From positions 4,146,501 to 4,210,500 of the forward strand of contig NZ_RHJS01000002.1 of NCBI RefSeq assembly GCF_003885045.1: a DNA stretch of 64,000 bases. Reading direction: 5' to 3'. The notes below the pieces were generated by a model. It made no database searches, was not told the origin of the DNA, and was given only the letters and a program-made list of their open reading frames with translations. Of the stretch, positions 7,962 through 17,492 are shown in pieces. A program made the position numbers and the translations under genes. The first letter of the stretch is position 1; every line of letters begins with the position of its first letter. Source of the stretch: Schaedlerella arabinosiphila. GTDB lineage: Bacteria; Bacillota; Clostridia; Lachnospirales; Lachnospiraceae.

Positions 7962-9020
7962 CTAAAAAATATATATTTGTTGTATTTTATAGCTTATAAA
8001 AAATAAAATAGTATCCACAAATACCTTAATAGCAACCTCTGGTATATATTTTAACTGTATGGAAATCGCTAAAACAAGTACAGCACTCATTGTCATTTGG
8101 AGTATTACCAGCATCATATACTTCACATACGATATCCTCTTTTTTTCTTTACTATCGAAAACAAAAATATAATTTATGAGATAATTATATAAGGACGATA
8201 CAATACGAGCAAGGGCCGTAGAACAAGGGATTACCCATAGGCTATTCCATTTCCCCCAGATTGAGTATAATACTCCAAATAATACAATATCCAAAACGCT
8301 TGATGATAATGATGAAAAAACATACCGCAGGAACACAGTGCCAAGCACCTTATAAATTCGCAATGAATCTAGAAAGGGATTAAAATGTGTAGCTATGTTA
8401 TTATTCTCATAAACTGTTTCAATTGGAATCTCTATAATCGGTACATCATATCTTTGTGACTCTATCAGCATATTCATTTCAAACTCGTAGCGCTCACCTT
8501 TAGTTTCTATCAAACATTTCATAAATTCGACCGGAATACCTCTTAGGCCAGTCTGTGTATCTAAAAGGTCCAAACCTATAAAATATTTACATAATCGACT
8601 TGTTAATTTATTTCCAATTTTACTTTTCCACGGAATGTCCTCTCCATCAAATGTTCTACATCCCATAATTAATGAATTTTTATTATTTAACAAGGCATAT
8701 GCACAATTTAAAATATCGTCTATTGTATGCTGTCCATCTGCATCAGCCGTAACACAACCGACAATCATTGGGAAGTTCTCTAAAATGTAATCAAATCCTG
8801 TCTTTAATGCTGCACCTTTTCCACGATTAAAGGAGTGCGTCAAAACGACACATTCCGTGGATAGCTTTGAAAAAAGACATTCATAATCATTCCCACTGCC
8901 ATCATCTACGACAATAAGTTTCACCTTCTTATTGCCGCAGAGGCTGTTACATAATTTGAAAATCACTCTGTCTGGCTTGTATGCAGGAATAAGTATAGCT
9001 ATTTCATCTTGCATGTTCAA
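7962..9020 (-). CDS. Fused GT2 glycosyltransferase and GtrA-type membrane domain
   Basis: 352 aa. Residues 1-230 form a GT-A transferase like dolichyl-phosphate or undecaprenyl-phosphate sugar synthases (IAILIPAYKPDR, VVDDGSG, metal-binding TADADGQHT, FNRGKGAALKTGF). Residues about 235-352 form four membrane helices of GtrA type (RYVFSSLSSSVLDIVLFGV, INYIFVFDSKEKK). Such fusions make and translocate a lipid-linked monosaccharide that a membrane glycosyltransferase adds outside the cell. The start follows GGGAAGGAAATTTGAAC and overlaps the previous gene by 17 bp, matching coupling with the adjacent polytopic protein as recipient transferase. Confidence 0.88.
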   Translation of the reverse strand: MNMQDEIAILIPAYKPDRVIFKLCNSLCGNKKVKLIVVDDGSGNDYECLFSKLSTECVVLTHSFNRGKGAALKTGFDYILENFPMIVGCVTADADGQHTIDDILNCAYALLNNKNSLIMGCRTFDGEDIPWKSKIGNKLTSRLCKYFIGLDLLDTQTGLRGIPVEFMKCLIETKGERYEFEMNMLIESQRYDVPIIEIPIETVYENNNIATHFNPFLDSLRIYKVLGTVFLRYVFSSLSSSVLDIVLFGVLYSIWGKWNSLWVIPCSTALARIVSSLYNYLINYIFVFDSKEKKRISYVKYMMLVILQMTMSAVLVLAISIQLKYIPEVAIKVFVDTILFFISYKIQQIYIF

Positions 9021-10248
9021 ATTTCCTTCCCTCTAGTTTAATCAGAGTGTCAAACTTGAAATCATCACCAAAAAAATCATAAAACAATTCTTCTGTATCA
9101 GAATAAGAATTTGCAATATAAGCATACCCACAATGATTTTTGCTAATTAAATCAGATAAGGTTTCCATATTTAATTCACCAATATAATCAACTGTTGAAA
9201 TTGGAGAAACCTCATAATGCAATAAACAAAATCGAAAAGTATCATCTGAACCTGAAGATTGTTTTTCACAGATTACTACTCTTGCATTATTAGGATCATC
9301 TACTTTTTTTATCTGTTCAACCATATCCTTTATCTCGGCACTATATTTTTTTCTTTGTTCAGCCGGTACTTCATAGTAACTTTTTACAAAATTGTTGTTA
9401 AAAGAAAATACAAATACCATAGGAATATTAACTAATAAAAGCGTAATAAACCCTATTATAAAAAAATTATGATAGGGACTAGACCAATGTTTTATGTTAA
9501 GCGAATTTCTATTTTGGAGTGCAACCCCATATACACACATGATCATTCCGCATATTGCTGGCTCATAATAATGTGATGTCATATTTTGAAGATGTGCTAG
9601 GCGTTCTGGTGAAAGTTCTCTATAAAACATAAAAAGATAACTCCACAATAAAATTAAAGCATATAGCAGATTTACCACAACTGAAAATCTCCATACCGTT
9701 TTTACTCCATCTACATTATTTTTTGACATTAAAAAGCATAATATATATGCAAATAGGATAAAAGCAAATGGAGAAAGGTTAAGTCCATTCCATTTAAGTT
9801 CAGGATAGAAACTTGAACAATTCATTTCTTTTAAAAAAATAATTTTCAAAAATAAGGGGATGATATATATATGGTCTTTAATATGTTGAACTTGGTCTGA
9901 AAATGACATTCCAAAACTATTTGCCATTTCTTGAGTGAGATATGTTGATCGGTTATAGACATTGCAATATATATTCCAACTTCCTGTAATAACAACAATA
10001 ATTGTAGCAAATACACCTCCCAACTTTAATTTTAAACGTCTAGCCTCTATTACTCCTAATTTTTGTTTATCTATTTTAAAGAAAACCAAATAAAATATTA
10101 ATGCAAATATTGCCCATAAAAATCCTATCGATTTCTGAAGGCATATAACTCCCAATATCAATCCAAACTGTATCCTGTAGAAGAAATTGTCAGGATGAGA
10201 CTTCATGTTCAACACACTCACAAGAGCTGCTCCATATGCAAATGCCAT
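9004..10248 (-). CDS. Polytopic membrane protein, C-terminal part of a frameshifted gene
   Basis: 414 codons with about eight membrane segments and a C-terminal soluble region of about 120 residues. The ATG at 10248 has no ribosome site, and the reading frame immediately upstream (PDRT before the Met) continues the protein ending at 10256 if one A is removed from the GAAACCTGATCG run. The two frames together would give a membrane protein of about 640 aa, the size of GtrII/GT39-like lipid-sugar-dependent glycosyltransferases. Its partner is the GT2-GtrA fusion that overlaps its end. I treat this as the distal half of a broken or shift-expressed gene; the family is not firmly identified. Confidence 0.7.
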   Translation of the reverse strand: MAFAYGAALVSVLNMKSHPDNFFYRIQFGLILGVICLQKSIGFLWAIFALIFYLVFFKIDKQKLGVIEARRLKLKLGGVFATIIVVITGSWNIYCNVYNRSTYLTQEMANSFGMSFSDQVQHIKDHIYIIPLFLKIIFLKEMNCSSFYPELKWNGLNLSPFAFILFAYILCFLMSKNNVDGVKTVWRFSVVVNLLYALILLWSYLFMFYRELSPERLAHLQNMTSHYYEPAICGMIMCVYGVALQNRNSLNIKHWSSPYHNFFIIGFITLLLVNIPMVFVFSFNNNFVKSYYEVPAEQRKKYSAEIKDMVEQIKKVDDPNNARVVICEKQSSGSDDTFRFCLLHYEVSPISTVDYIGELNMETLSDLISKNHCGYAYIANSYSDTEELFYDFFGDDFKFDTLIKLEGRKFEHAR

Positions 10249-10255
10249 AGTTCGA

Positions 10256-10927
10256 TCAGGTTTCTAATCCGATGCCAAACCTTGTAAATGCCGATCCAAA
10301 AGAAATCAACAATATAATAGAAACAATAACTGATATTATATTTGAGGGCATCTTTTTTATTATCGGCACTAAAAAGCCAATTGAAAAAATCATTTGTCCC
10401 GTATATAATAAGGATTCTCGAAAAGATTCTCCCCCCAATCTCTCAAACCAATATTCCATTAACAGGTTTCCCATCGGATAATCACCAAAATAATTACATA
10501 TATTCGTATAAGGTTTTCCATATCCATTTTGATAAAATAATGATTTCACTTGTGCCGCCCAAAACTTAAAATCATCCCATCCAGCAATATATCTATTTCG
10601 CATGAAAAAACATACGAATACAATCGTAACGACTAACACAATAAGTGTTCTATTATTAAATGAATCAACAATTCCGTCTAAATGTAAAATACCAAAATCT
10701 TTCCCTCTTTTTTGTTTTAATAAGAAGTGTCCAATGAGCAATCCTAACATAATTAATACAAATATTAAATCAATCATGTATAATTTATTGAAAAATGCTA
10801 GCAGATGTAGTATAAGACAAATTCCACATAAATTTGTTGGCACAGTTTCGAATACTTCTACTTTAAAATAACTTGTTTCAAAAACAGTTAAAATTATAAG
10901 TGTCCCAAGTGCTATAACCAAAGACAT
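10256..10927 (-). CDS. Polytopic membrane protein, N-terminal part of the same frameshifted gene
   Basis: 223 codons with about six hydrophobic segments, starting MSLVIALGTLIILTVFETSY. It contains a short motif region AGWDDFKFWAAQVKSLF, reminiscent of the acidic first loop of GT-C glycosyltransferases where a catalytic Asp usually sits. It ends abruptly in FGIGLET, seven bases before the next frame begins, and the natural continuation is in the neighbouring frame. Whether a corrected sequence exists in relatives would settle if this is a natural pseudogene or an assembly error. Confidence 0.7.
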   Translation of the reverse strand: MSLVIALGTLIILTVFETSYFKVEVFETVPTNLCGICLILHLLAFFNKLYMIDLIFVLIMLGLLIGHFLLKQKRGKDFGILHLDGIVDSFNNRTLIVLVVTIVFVCFFMRNRYIAGWDDFKFWAAQVKSLFYQNGYGKPYTNICNYFGDYPMGNLLMEYWFERLGGESFRESLLYTGQMIFSIGFLVPIIKKMPSNIISVIVSIILLISFGSAFTRFGIGLET

Positions 10928-10944
10928 CTTTTATCCCCCTCTTA

Positions 10945-11778
10945 TCAAAAATAAGAACTGATATATTCTCCTGCATCACAAGCAATTACTTCTCCTGAAA
11001 TACATTTAGATGCATCACTAATCAAAAAATTTGCAACTTCTGCAACCTCCTCTGGTAAAAAATATCTTTTTGAAGCAAGCCGGTCTTCAAAAAGGTTATC
11101 TCTATTAATTTGAGTCATTTCCGATACTGTGATTCCCGGAGCAATGCCATTTACTCTAATTCCACTTGTATAAAATCTCCGTGATAGTCCCTTTACCAAT
11201 GAGTTAATGCTAGCCTTGGTTAATCCATATGGGATATCATCGCATTGGAACCCCCTCTCCGATGAGACAAATAATATACAATATTCCTTCTCCGGTTTTC
11301 TCTTCTCTATAAAAGATTTTGCCAAAAAGTATGCTCCTTTCAGGTTTGTATCAAATTGTTGGTTAAATCCATCTATCGTTACATGCATAATGTCCTTCTC
11401 ATGAAAACTAATCCCTGCATTACATACCAAAACATCAATATCTCCGTTCAATTTTTCTTTAGCTTGAGCAATAAATTCATCACTGTTATATACGTTACTA
11501 ATATCAAATGGAAGCGCTTCTGCCCGATTTTCAAGTCTTTCCAAAGCCTTTTGAATTTTTTCTTTATTTCGTCCATTAATCAATACTTTTGCACCATTCT
11601 GTATGCATTTCTTTGCGATTTCGAATCCTATCCCTGTGCTTGATCCTGTTACAAGCACATTTTTTCCTTTAAGAAGATTAGCATTATTTACAGAACTTAT
11701 ATTTACATCTACAGTTACATTTGGAATGCCTTTAATAATCCATCTTAATACCCTCTTTATATATTTTGTTTGCTTCAT
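10945..11778 (-). CDS. Short-chain dehydrogenase/reductase of the polysaccharide cluster
   Basis: 277 aa. NAD(P)-binding motif TGSSTGIG at residues 44-51, the NAG motif in LVCNAGIS, catalytic Ser in ILFVSSERG and the YxxxK pair in YGLTK. A basic 40-residue N-terminal extension precedes the Rossmann fold. ATG follows AGAGGCAGATA and the gene abuts the MenD-like gene by about 10 bp. It may reduce a keto group on a nucleotide sugar or on the product of the neighbouring TPP enzyme (inference). Confidence 0.85.
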   Translation of the reverse strand: MKQTKYIKRVLRWIIKGIPNVTVDVNISSVNNANLLKGKNVLVTGSSTGIGFEIAKKCIQNGAKVLINGRNKEKIQKALERLENRAEALPFDISNVYNSDEFIAQAKEKLNGDIDVLVCNAGISFHEKDIMHVTIDGFNQQFDTNLKGAYFLAKSFIEKRKPEKEYCILFVSSERGFQCDDIPYGLTKASINSLVKGLSRRFYTSGIRVNGIAPGITVSEMTQINRDNLFEDRLASKRYFLPEEVAEVANFLISDASKCISGEVIACDAGEYISSYF

Positions 11779-11788
11779 TATCTGCCTC

Positions 11789-13525
11789 TCATTTTCGAAT
11801 TATTGACCGTATTTTTTGAATATTACTTGGGCCTAATGTATCTTTTACAATTTGTTTCATTGAAACATTATGAATAATGTTTCGAATTGTTTTAAGTGCA
11901 TCACTCTCGTCTTTTGGATTTGTAAATACTTCAAACACAATAGATTGTTCACATTGTTCATCTGTAAAGACATTTATCTGCTTTTTCAAATCCAATTTAT
12001 TGTCAGCGGATAAATATAGGAAACCAAGATCCTCTACATAATGTCTTACAAACTGTCTTGAACAATTTCCATAATGTCCCTTTGCAGCAATATAATTGTC
12101 AGTCGCATTCCCAAACATTGATCCCGGATGGCTATAATGTTTAAATTCTGTACCACATCCATTATTGATGAGTAATATTCTGATATTCCTTCCCAAATGA
12201 CGATTTCCCAAAGAGTTCATATCATAAAAAAAAGCCAAATCACCGATAAAAAGAAAATGAAGAATATTTGGTTTTACAATAGATCCACCAAGAAATGTGG
12301 ACATTCCCCCATCAATTCCAAATCCTCCAACATTGCAAAATACTTGTACATGTGACGGTAATTCAAAAAAATTCCAAGCTCTTAAAGAGTTAAGAATTCC
12401 AAAGTAAACATAACATGAGTCTGGAATAAACTCCGACATATACTTTGCAACCTCAATATTGGAAAACGGCAGTTCCGCAATCTGACTACTAATCTGCTCG
12501 CGCAAATTTTTCCATCTTAGAATCTCCGAATTATTATCAGCAGTATAATTATGTTCTTTAGCAATATTAATGTATTTTTCAAAAAAAGTTATTTCAGGCA
12601 TTTCAAAAACAATTTCCACATTATGAAACCGATCTTTTATATTGCCCGATGGATCAACTCTCCATGATTTTTTTGTATCGACCATATAATAATCACCGGT
12701 AATGCCTCCTAAATCAATGATTAAGTCGAAACTAATTGCTTCTTTTTTTATTTGCTCTTGGGACGTGATAAGTGCTCCTAACACACTATATTTTCCTCTA
12801 AAATTTGATGTATGATCTGTAATTACTACAGCATTATAATAGGAACAAAATTCGTCTATTGCATTTATACATTCTGTCGAAAAAATGGTGTGTTCACCAA
12901 TAAATATCGCTATTCTAGATTCTTTTATTTCTGGCAAATCATCTATAACAAAGAGTCTTTTTATAACTCTCACATTTGGTAAGGTTTTAGCGGAAAAGTC
13001 ATAACTGAATGCATCTATCAAATTAATATGTACTGGTCCCTTATCATGATGTGTCAACTCAAGAATTCCTTTATTAATAAGATAATTTGCTTTCCATAAA
13101 TCAATATCATTCTTGACCTCTGGAATCTCAACATACATTTTTACTGTATCATTAGGTGCAACGGTTCGATCAATGACTTGTGGCATCAGATTATCATAGA
13201 CCGCCTCAACTAGTGAAAATGTAATTACCAAAATTGGAAGGTTTCTGTAGTATGCCTCCGTTAACGCAGGAAAATAATTTCTCGAAGCTGTAGCTCCCGT
13301 ACATGTAATCGCAATCAATTCGTTTGATTCTTCCGCCATACCGCATGCTATGTAAGCTGCTGATCTTTCGTCAGCCGATGAGTAAATTTCAAACCATTTA
13401 TCTTGCTGAATGCTGGCAACAAACATCACATTTGTAGTTCCTGGAGAAACCACAATTTTTCTGATTCCATGCTTCTTCAGCAGAGCTATTAACATTAAAA
13501 TATTTTCTTTAACAGAATAATCCAT
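11789..13525 (-). CDS. MenD-like thiamine-pyrophosphate enzyme in polysaccharide cluster
   Basis: 578 aa, full length for a three-domain TPP-dependent enzyme. The N-terminal Pyr domain has VVSPGTTN (compare SPGS in MenD) and the cofactor-activating Glu in SADERSAAYIACG. The C-terminal PP domain has the TPP/metal motif running from GDLAFFYDMNSL to LLINNGCG, which is the MenD pattern rather than that of acetolactate synthase. No menaquinone genes are nearby, so classical MenD function is unlikely. Within this sugar locus it may add a two-carbon unit to a keto-sugar, by analogy with TPP enzymes making branched sugars such as yersiniose, followed by the adjacent SDR (inference). ATG follows GGGAGGAGTTTGT. 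Confidence 0.85.
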   Translation of the reverse strand: MDYSVKENILMLIALLKKHGIRKIVVSPGTTNVMFVASIQQDKWFEIYSSADERSAAYIACGMAEESNELIAITCTGATASRNYFPALTEAYYRNLPILVITFSLVEAVYDNLMPQVIDRTVAPNDTVKMYVEIPEVKNDIDLWKANYLINKGILELTHHDKGPVHINLIDAFSYDFSAKTLPNVRVIKRLFVIDDLPEIKESRIAIFIGEHTIFSTECINAIDEFCSYYNAVVITDHTSNFRGKYSVLGALITSQEQIKKEAISFDLIIDLGGITGDYYMVDTKKSWRVDPSGNIKDRFHNVEIVFEMPEITFFEKYINIAKEHNYTADNNSEILRWKNLREQISSQIAELPFSNIEVAKYMSEFIPDSCYVYFGILNSLRAWNFFELPSHVQVFCNVGGFGIDGGMSTFLGGSIVKPNILHFLFIGDLAFFYDMNSLGNRHLGRNIRILLINNGCGTEFKHYSHPGSMFGNATDNYIAAKGHYGNCSRQFVRHYVEDLGFLYLSADNKLDLKKQINVFTDEQCEQSIVFEVFTNPKDESDALKTIRNIIHNVSMKQIVKDTLGPSNIQKIRSIIRK

Positions 13526-13545
13526 ACAAACTCCTCCCTTGACTA

Positions 13546-15018
13546 TTAAGCTTCTAAATTCCTCTTACTCCGCATTTTGTTAATATTGATAATTGTGTTT
13601 TGTAAAAACTTTCTTTTGATTATAGCTAATATAATGAACGACAACAATAATATATATCTAATCCAAAAATAATTATATGAAATTAGTAAAGCAATGGAAA
13701 TTAAAATAAAAACAGTTGATATTATAACAATTACTCTCAGATCGTATACTTTAATCTCTCCCATATTGTCGTTTACTACTTTTCTCATAAAAAAATAATG
13801 CATTAGAGCATAAATCATATAACATATCAGTGTAGTATATCCTGCTGCATAATAACCATAAATGTCAATAAAAAAATAGTTAAGCACAATATTAGTTAAC
13901 GCCCCTGTTACTGTTGCTATCGTTATATAATGCGGCTTTTCAAAATAAAATTCAAACAATGCGAAAAAAGAATATAGAAACATAAAAAAAACACTCATAG
14001 TTACAGGGGGAACCACCCAAATTGCATTATAATAACTATTAGGAGCAAAAAATTTGATTATTTCAGGCGCAAATGCAATGAGTGAAATATTGACCGCCGC
14101 AATAAGAATTAATGAAGGATACATTACTCTCTTAATATTCTCTGCTTTATTCTCCTTTAGTTTCTGATAAAGCCACGGTTCAATCGTCTGCAAAAGTGAA
14201 TTATTAAATAGCATCATTATCATTGAAACTGAATATGCCAAGCTATAGATACCTGCAGATGAATCATCTACAAGCTTTTGAATCATTATTCTATCACTGC
14301 TGTTCAACACTACCTGTGATAAGTAATGTGGAATAAGAGGGATGCAAAAGGTCAATGCATATTTCCAGTTCTTTCTCGAAAAAAAAACTTTTCCTTTTGT
14401 GATTTGATTAATGAATAAAGCGCCATATAAAATCACTTCAATAATTGCCGTTGCAAGAAGTTTAGCGGTCACTTTGTCTGTAGAAATCTTTACCAATACT
14501 ATTCCAAGTGTAGGATTCAATATAGAAGCGATAACAGTAATACAGACTAGCCTTTTGTACTGCAATTCAATTCGTTTTTCAACAGCCCAAAAATTAAATG
14601 AAGAAGTTGTCCATATAATAATCATCATTAAAAGCATTTGAGACGTTTTTATAGACAATATTTGGTTCCAATATTGCCTAAAAATAGTATAAATTAATCC
14701 CCATCCCAAAACTAAAACAAATGCCAATCCTTGCATAGATGAAGCAAATATACGTCGTTCCTTTCCTTCATGTTTCACCAGCCCTTGCGCATACATTCCT
14801 CCATATAAGTTTAACACAACAATACAATTAATAATACTCTGCCATGAAAGCAAGACATTGTACTGGCCATACTCTGTTGTCGTAAGCAACCTAGTATAAA
14901 CAGGCATTGTAAACACTGAAATTCCTTTTTGCATAAAGGCACACATCAAAAACCATATTGATGCCTTTAACTGTATTGGTAATTTTTTATATTTTTTTAG
15001 CAATAAGGAGGCTTTCAT
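13546..15018 (-). CDS. Polysaccharide repeat-unit flippase (Wzx/RfbX family)
   Basis: 490 aa with 12-14 predicted membrane segments. The N-terminus (IWFLMCAFMQKGISVFTMPVYTRLLTTTEYGQY) is the classic Wzx start, where the transporter translocates undecaprenyl-pyrophosphate-linked oligosaccharide to the outer face. Length and topology fit the MOP superfamily. The context of polymerase and transferases in the same operon supports a Wzx/Wzy-type pathway. Confidence 0.92.
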   Translation of the reverse strand: MKASLLLKKYKKLPIQLKASIWFLMCAFMQKGISVFTMPVYTRLLTTTEYGQYNVLLSWQSIINCIVVLNLYGGMYAQGLVKHEGKERRIFASSMQGLAFVLVLGWGLIYTIFRQYWNQILSIKTSQMLLMMIIIWTTSSFNFWAVEKRIELQYKRLVCITVIASILNPTLGIVLVKISTDKVTAKLLATAIIEVILYGALFINQITKGKVFFSRKNWKYALTFCIPLIPHYLSQVVLNSSDRIMIQKLVDDSSAGIYSLAYSVSMIMMLFNNSLLQTIEPWLYQKLKENKAENIKRVMYPSLILIAAVNISLIAFAPEIIKFFAPNSYYNAIWVVPPVTMSVFFMFLYSFFALFEFYFEKPHYITIATVTGALTNIVLNYFFIDIYGYYAAGYTTLICYMIYALMHYFFMRKVVNDNMGEIKVYDLRVIVIISTVFILISIALLISYNYFWIRYILLLSFIILAIIKRKFLQNTIININKMRSKRNLEA

Positions 15019-15041
15019 CCTATGATTTTACCCTTCTGTAA

Positions 15042-16115
15042 TTAATTAGAAATTTCAAATATAAAGTCTTTAATAAATTGTTTTGAATCTTCAACAAATT
15101 TATTAAACATTACATTTTTTTCTTTAAATTCATAGATAGGAAACTTATTCAAATCATCTTTTATCACTTTATTTCCTACTTTTTCTAACAAAAAAAGAGA
15201 TCTTTCAGGAGAATTACTATTGGGAATATGTATTAATTTTTTTTCAAAAATAATGCTAAACGCAACCGCATGGAATGAATTAGTACAAATTGCCTCTGCA
15301 TTTCTTACAAGGTACAAAAACTCTGTAGGCCCTATATTATTTAACTGTTTAATTTCACAATGATGTATTCCTCGTGTTGGATGTATTTCATATATTTCCA
15401 AATTGTTTTCTTGAGAATACTTTTTTCCGTATTCATATAATAATTTATTATCTTCAAGTAAATATAAAAGGACATACTTTTTTTGAATTGTCATTCTGCA
15501 TTCTATTTCTTCCCAATCGTTCGGAGGCAATAAAAAAACCGGATCACATACGACTTGTACATCAGGTATATATTCTTTAATAAGTTTTCTGCCAGTTTCT
15601 TCCCTGACTGAAACAGACAAAAATTCAGATAGATACTTTTTTACATTTCTCCTTTGAATTTCAGACAATTCTTTCGTTCCTAAACTTGCCGCATAAGAAA
15701 TCTTTGTAATATCCATCCCAGCTCCAAAGTATATTTCACTTTCACTTGCTATCTTTTCATTCCAAATCTGATCACTTCCACATATTAAAACATCATATGG
15801 TTTAAGAAATTTTATCAGATCATCTCTCTCAGAAAATTCTTTCATTAAAATCAGATTTTTTTTAAATTCTTCGAATTTTTCTGCTTGTTTATATCGTTTC
15901 AAATACGAAATCATATTGTATATTCTACGTTTAATTGATATACCTTTTAAAAATGGATTGATTGAATATCCCTGTTTTAAATAAGACGGGAAATATGGAA
16001 TAATATTTACAGTATTTCCTAATAATTCCAAATGCCTTTTTAGGGCATATGCTTGCAGCATAGCACCATAATTATGTGCAAAATAGAATGTAAGTATTGC
16101 AATTTGTTTCTTCAT
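15042..16115 (-). CDS. Polysaccharide pyruvyltransferase-family protein
   Basis: 357 aa of the CsaB/WcaK family. The N-terminus IAILTFYFAHNYGAMLQAYA is the diagnostic 'N-x-G-x-x-LQA' opening; later motifs are VLICGSDQIWN, DPVFLLPP and AICTNSFHAVAFSIIF (the SFHA nucleotide/lipid-binding motif). Members transfer pyruvate from PEP as a ketal onto a sugar, adding negative charge; some act as glycosyltransferases in GT-B form. ATG is preceded by AGGATGTTTT. Confidence 0.88.
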   Translation of the reverse strand: MKKQIAILTFYFAHNYGAMLQAYALKRHLELLGNTVNIIPYFPSYLKQGYSINPFLKGISIKRRIYNMISYLKRYKQAEKFEEFKKNLILMKEFSERDDLIKFLKPYDVLICGSDQIWNEKIASESEIYFGAGMDITKISYAASLGTKELSEIQRRNVKKYLSEFLSVSVREETGRKLIKEYIPDVQVVCDPVFLLPPNDWEEIECRMTIQKKYVLLYLLEDNKLLYEYGKKYSQENNLEIYEIHPTRGIHHCEIKQLNNIGPTEFLYLVRNAEAICTNSFHAVAFSIIFEKKLIHIPNSNSPERSLFLLEKVGNKVIKDDLNKFPIYEFKEKNVMFNKFVEDSKQFIKDFIFEISN

Positions 16116-16123
16116 AAAACATC

Positions 16124-17293
16124 CTAATATCCTTTCGTGCTTTCCTTATATATGGAATCAATTATAGAAAACATTTCTCCTATATTTTTGCATACTATTC
16201 CTTTATGATAATTTCTTATTTTCTCACCCTGTGCACCTAAGTCAAAACAAATAATTGTTATATCAAAGGCCATTAATTCTGAAACGACATATGAAAATGT
16301 CTCTGGCCACAAAGATGGAAATATAATAACATTTACTTTCTCATTTATTAAAACATTTCTTAAATCATCTCGATTATAAGTCCCTAGCTTTTTTACTTTT
16401 TTTCCTTTATCAAATATATAATGTAATTTATTACTTCCAATTAATCGTATATCAATTTGATTTCCATATCGACCAATTATTTTTTTTACAACAATATTTC
16501 CTTTGCTTCCATTTGTAATGCTTCCTATGAACCCTATACACATTTGGGATTGATTCATTTTTAGTTTCTGATCAGTCTTTATATATGATGTATCATGCGG
16601 AACAACCGAAATATTATTTATATCTTTATATATTTTCTTAATCAGTTCTTTTGAAGAAAAAGAAAAGCAACGTATTTCATCTACATTTACTAAAAGTTTT
16701 TTCCATATGTGACGCCATTTTCGTATATCCACTTTTTTATTTCTATAATCCATCTGCAAATTACAATTTGAACAATTCAATTCGCAATATTTTCCATTAA
16801 AAAACAAATTATGCAAAGGACATATACAATCATAATCATGAACAAAATATCTAATAGTGCACTCAGGATTTTGCTTTTTATAATTAATAATATTGTCTAT
16901 AATACTTTCTATGCAACTAAATCCTACCATAGAATTTATGATAATTTCATCAAAATTAAGATCCCAAATTTTTTTAATATCACTTACTTTAATAATTTTT
17001 TTGTCACCGTTAGACTCTATCTGGAAAAACGCATCTTGCATAAACATATATCCAAGTCTTCTAAGAATCAAAATATTGTTTCCAAGTCCTACAAAAGAAT
17101 CCTCAAACTGCTGCGTGCCTCCCCCTAAATTGTGTGTTACAAAAAGTGTCTGTTGACAATTATTTTTTTTTATTATCTGAACATTATTTTGTAATTTCAT
17201 TTTGAAATTGTATTCTGTTTCTAATTTAGTTTTTATAACCATTCTTTTAATATCACGTATTATATGAAAAGCTATATTATGTACTGCACTCAT
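16124..17293 (-). CDS. GT-B glycosyltransferase (GT4-like) with cysteine cluster
   Basis: 389 aa. The opening TLFVTHNLGGGTQQF is the glycine-rich loop of GT-B enzymes, and the acceptor-side segment YFVHDYDCICPLHNLFFNGK followed by CELNCSNC carries four cysteines, a pattern seen in a subgroup of cell-surface glycosyltransferases (HDY..CP). The C-terminal half has CIGFIGSITNGSKG and the donor-site PSLWPETFSYVVSELMAF. The nominal start at 17293 has no clear ribosome site; a Met about 16 codons in (MVIKTK) is possible. Donor and acceptor unknown. Confidence 0.8.
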   Translation of the reverse strand: MSAVHNIAFHIIRDIKRMVIKTKLETEYNFKMKLQNNVQIIKKNNCQQTLFVTHNLGGGTQQFEDSFVGLGNNILILRRLGYMFMQDAFFQIESNGDKKIIKVSDIKKIWDLNFDEIIINSMVGFSCIESIIDNIINYKKQNPECTIRYFVHDYDCICPLHNLFFNGKYCELNCSNCNLQMDYRNKKVDIRKWRHIWKKLLVNVDEIRCFSFSSKELIKKIYKDINNISVVPHDTSYIKTDQKLKMNQSQMCIGFIGSITNGSKGNIVVKKIIGRYGNQIDIRLIGSNKLHYIFDKGKKVKKLGTYNRDDLRNVLINEKVNVIIFPSLWPETFSYVVSELMAFDITIICFDLGAQGEKIRNYHKGIVCKNIGEMFSIIDSIYKESTKGY

Positions 17294-17492
17294 TGTTAAT
17301 CATTACCCCAATTTTATTCTTAACAAATCACAACATACTACTTTTACTATGCACCGACTTAGCTGGCAACCTGCTCTATCTCTATAAAGTACTATTACTA
17401 GTATAGGCTAAAAAGTATAATATTTTTGTGGTAATTTATATTTTTGCTTATGTAGTTAATCAATCAAAAATTATTTTATCAGTCCGAATATA
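17294..17492. other. AT-rich gap inside the polysaccharide operon
   Basis: About 200 bp with no open frame of note, while neighbours are within 5-30 bp of each other. No clear promoter or hairpin was seen. It may mark the join between two modules of the operon. Confidence 0.4.
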
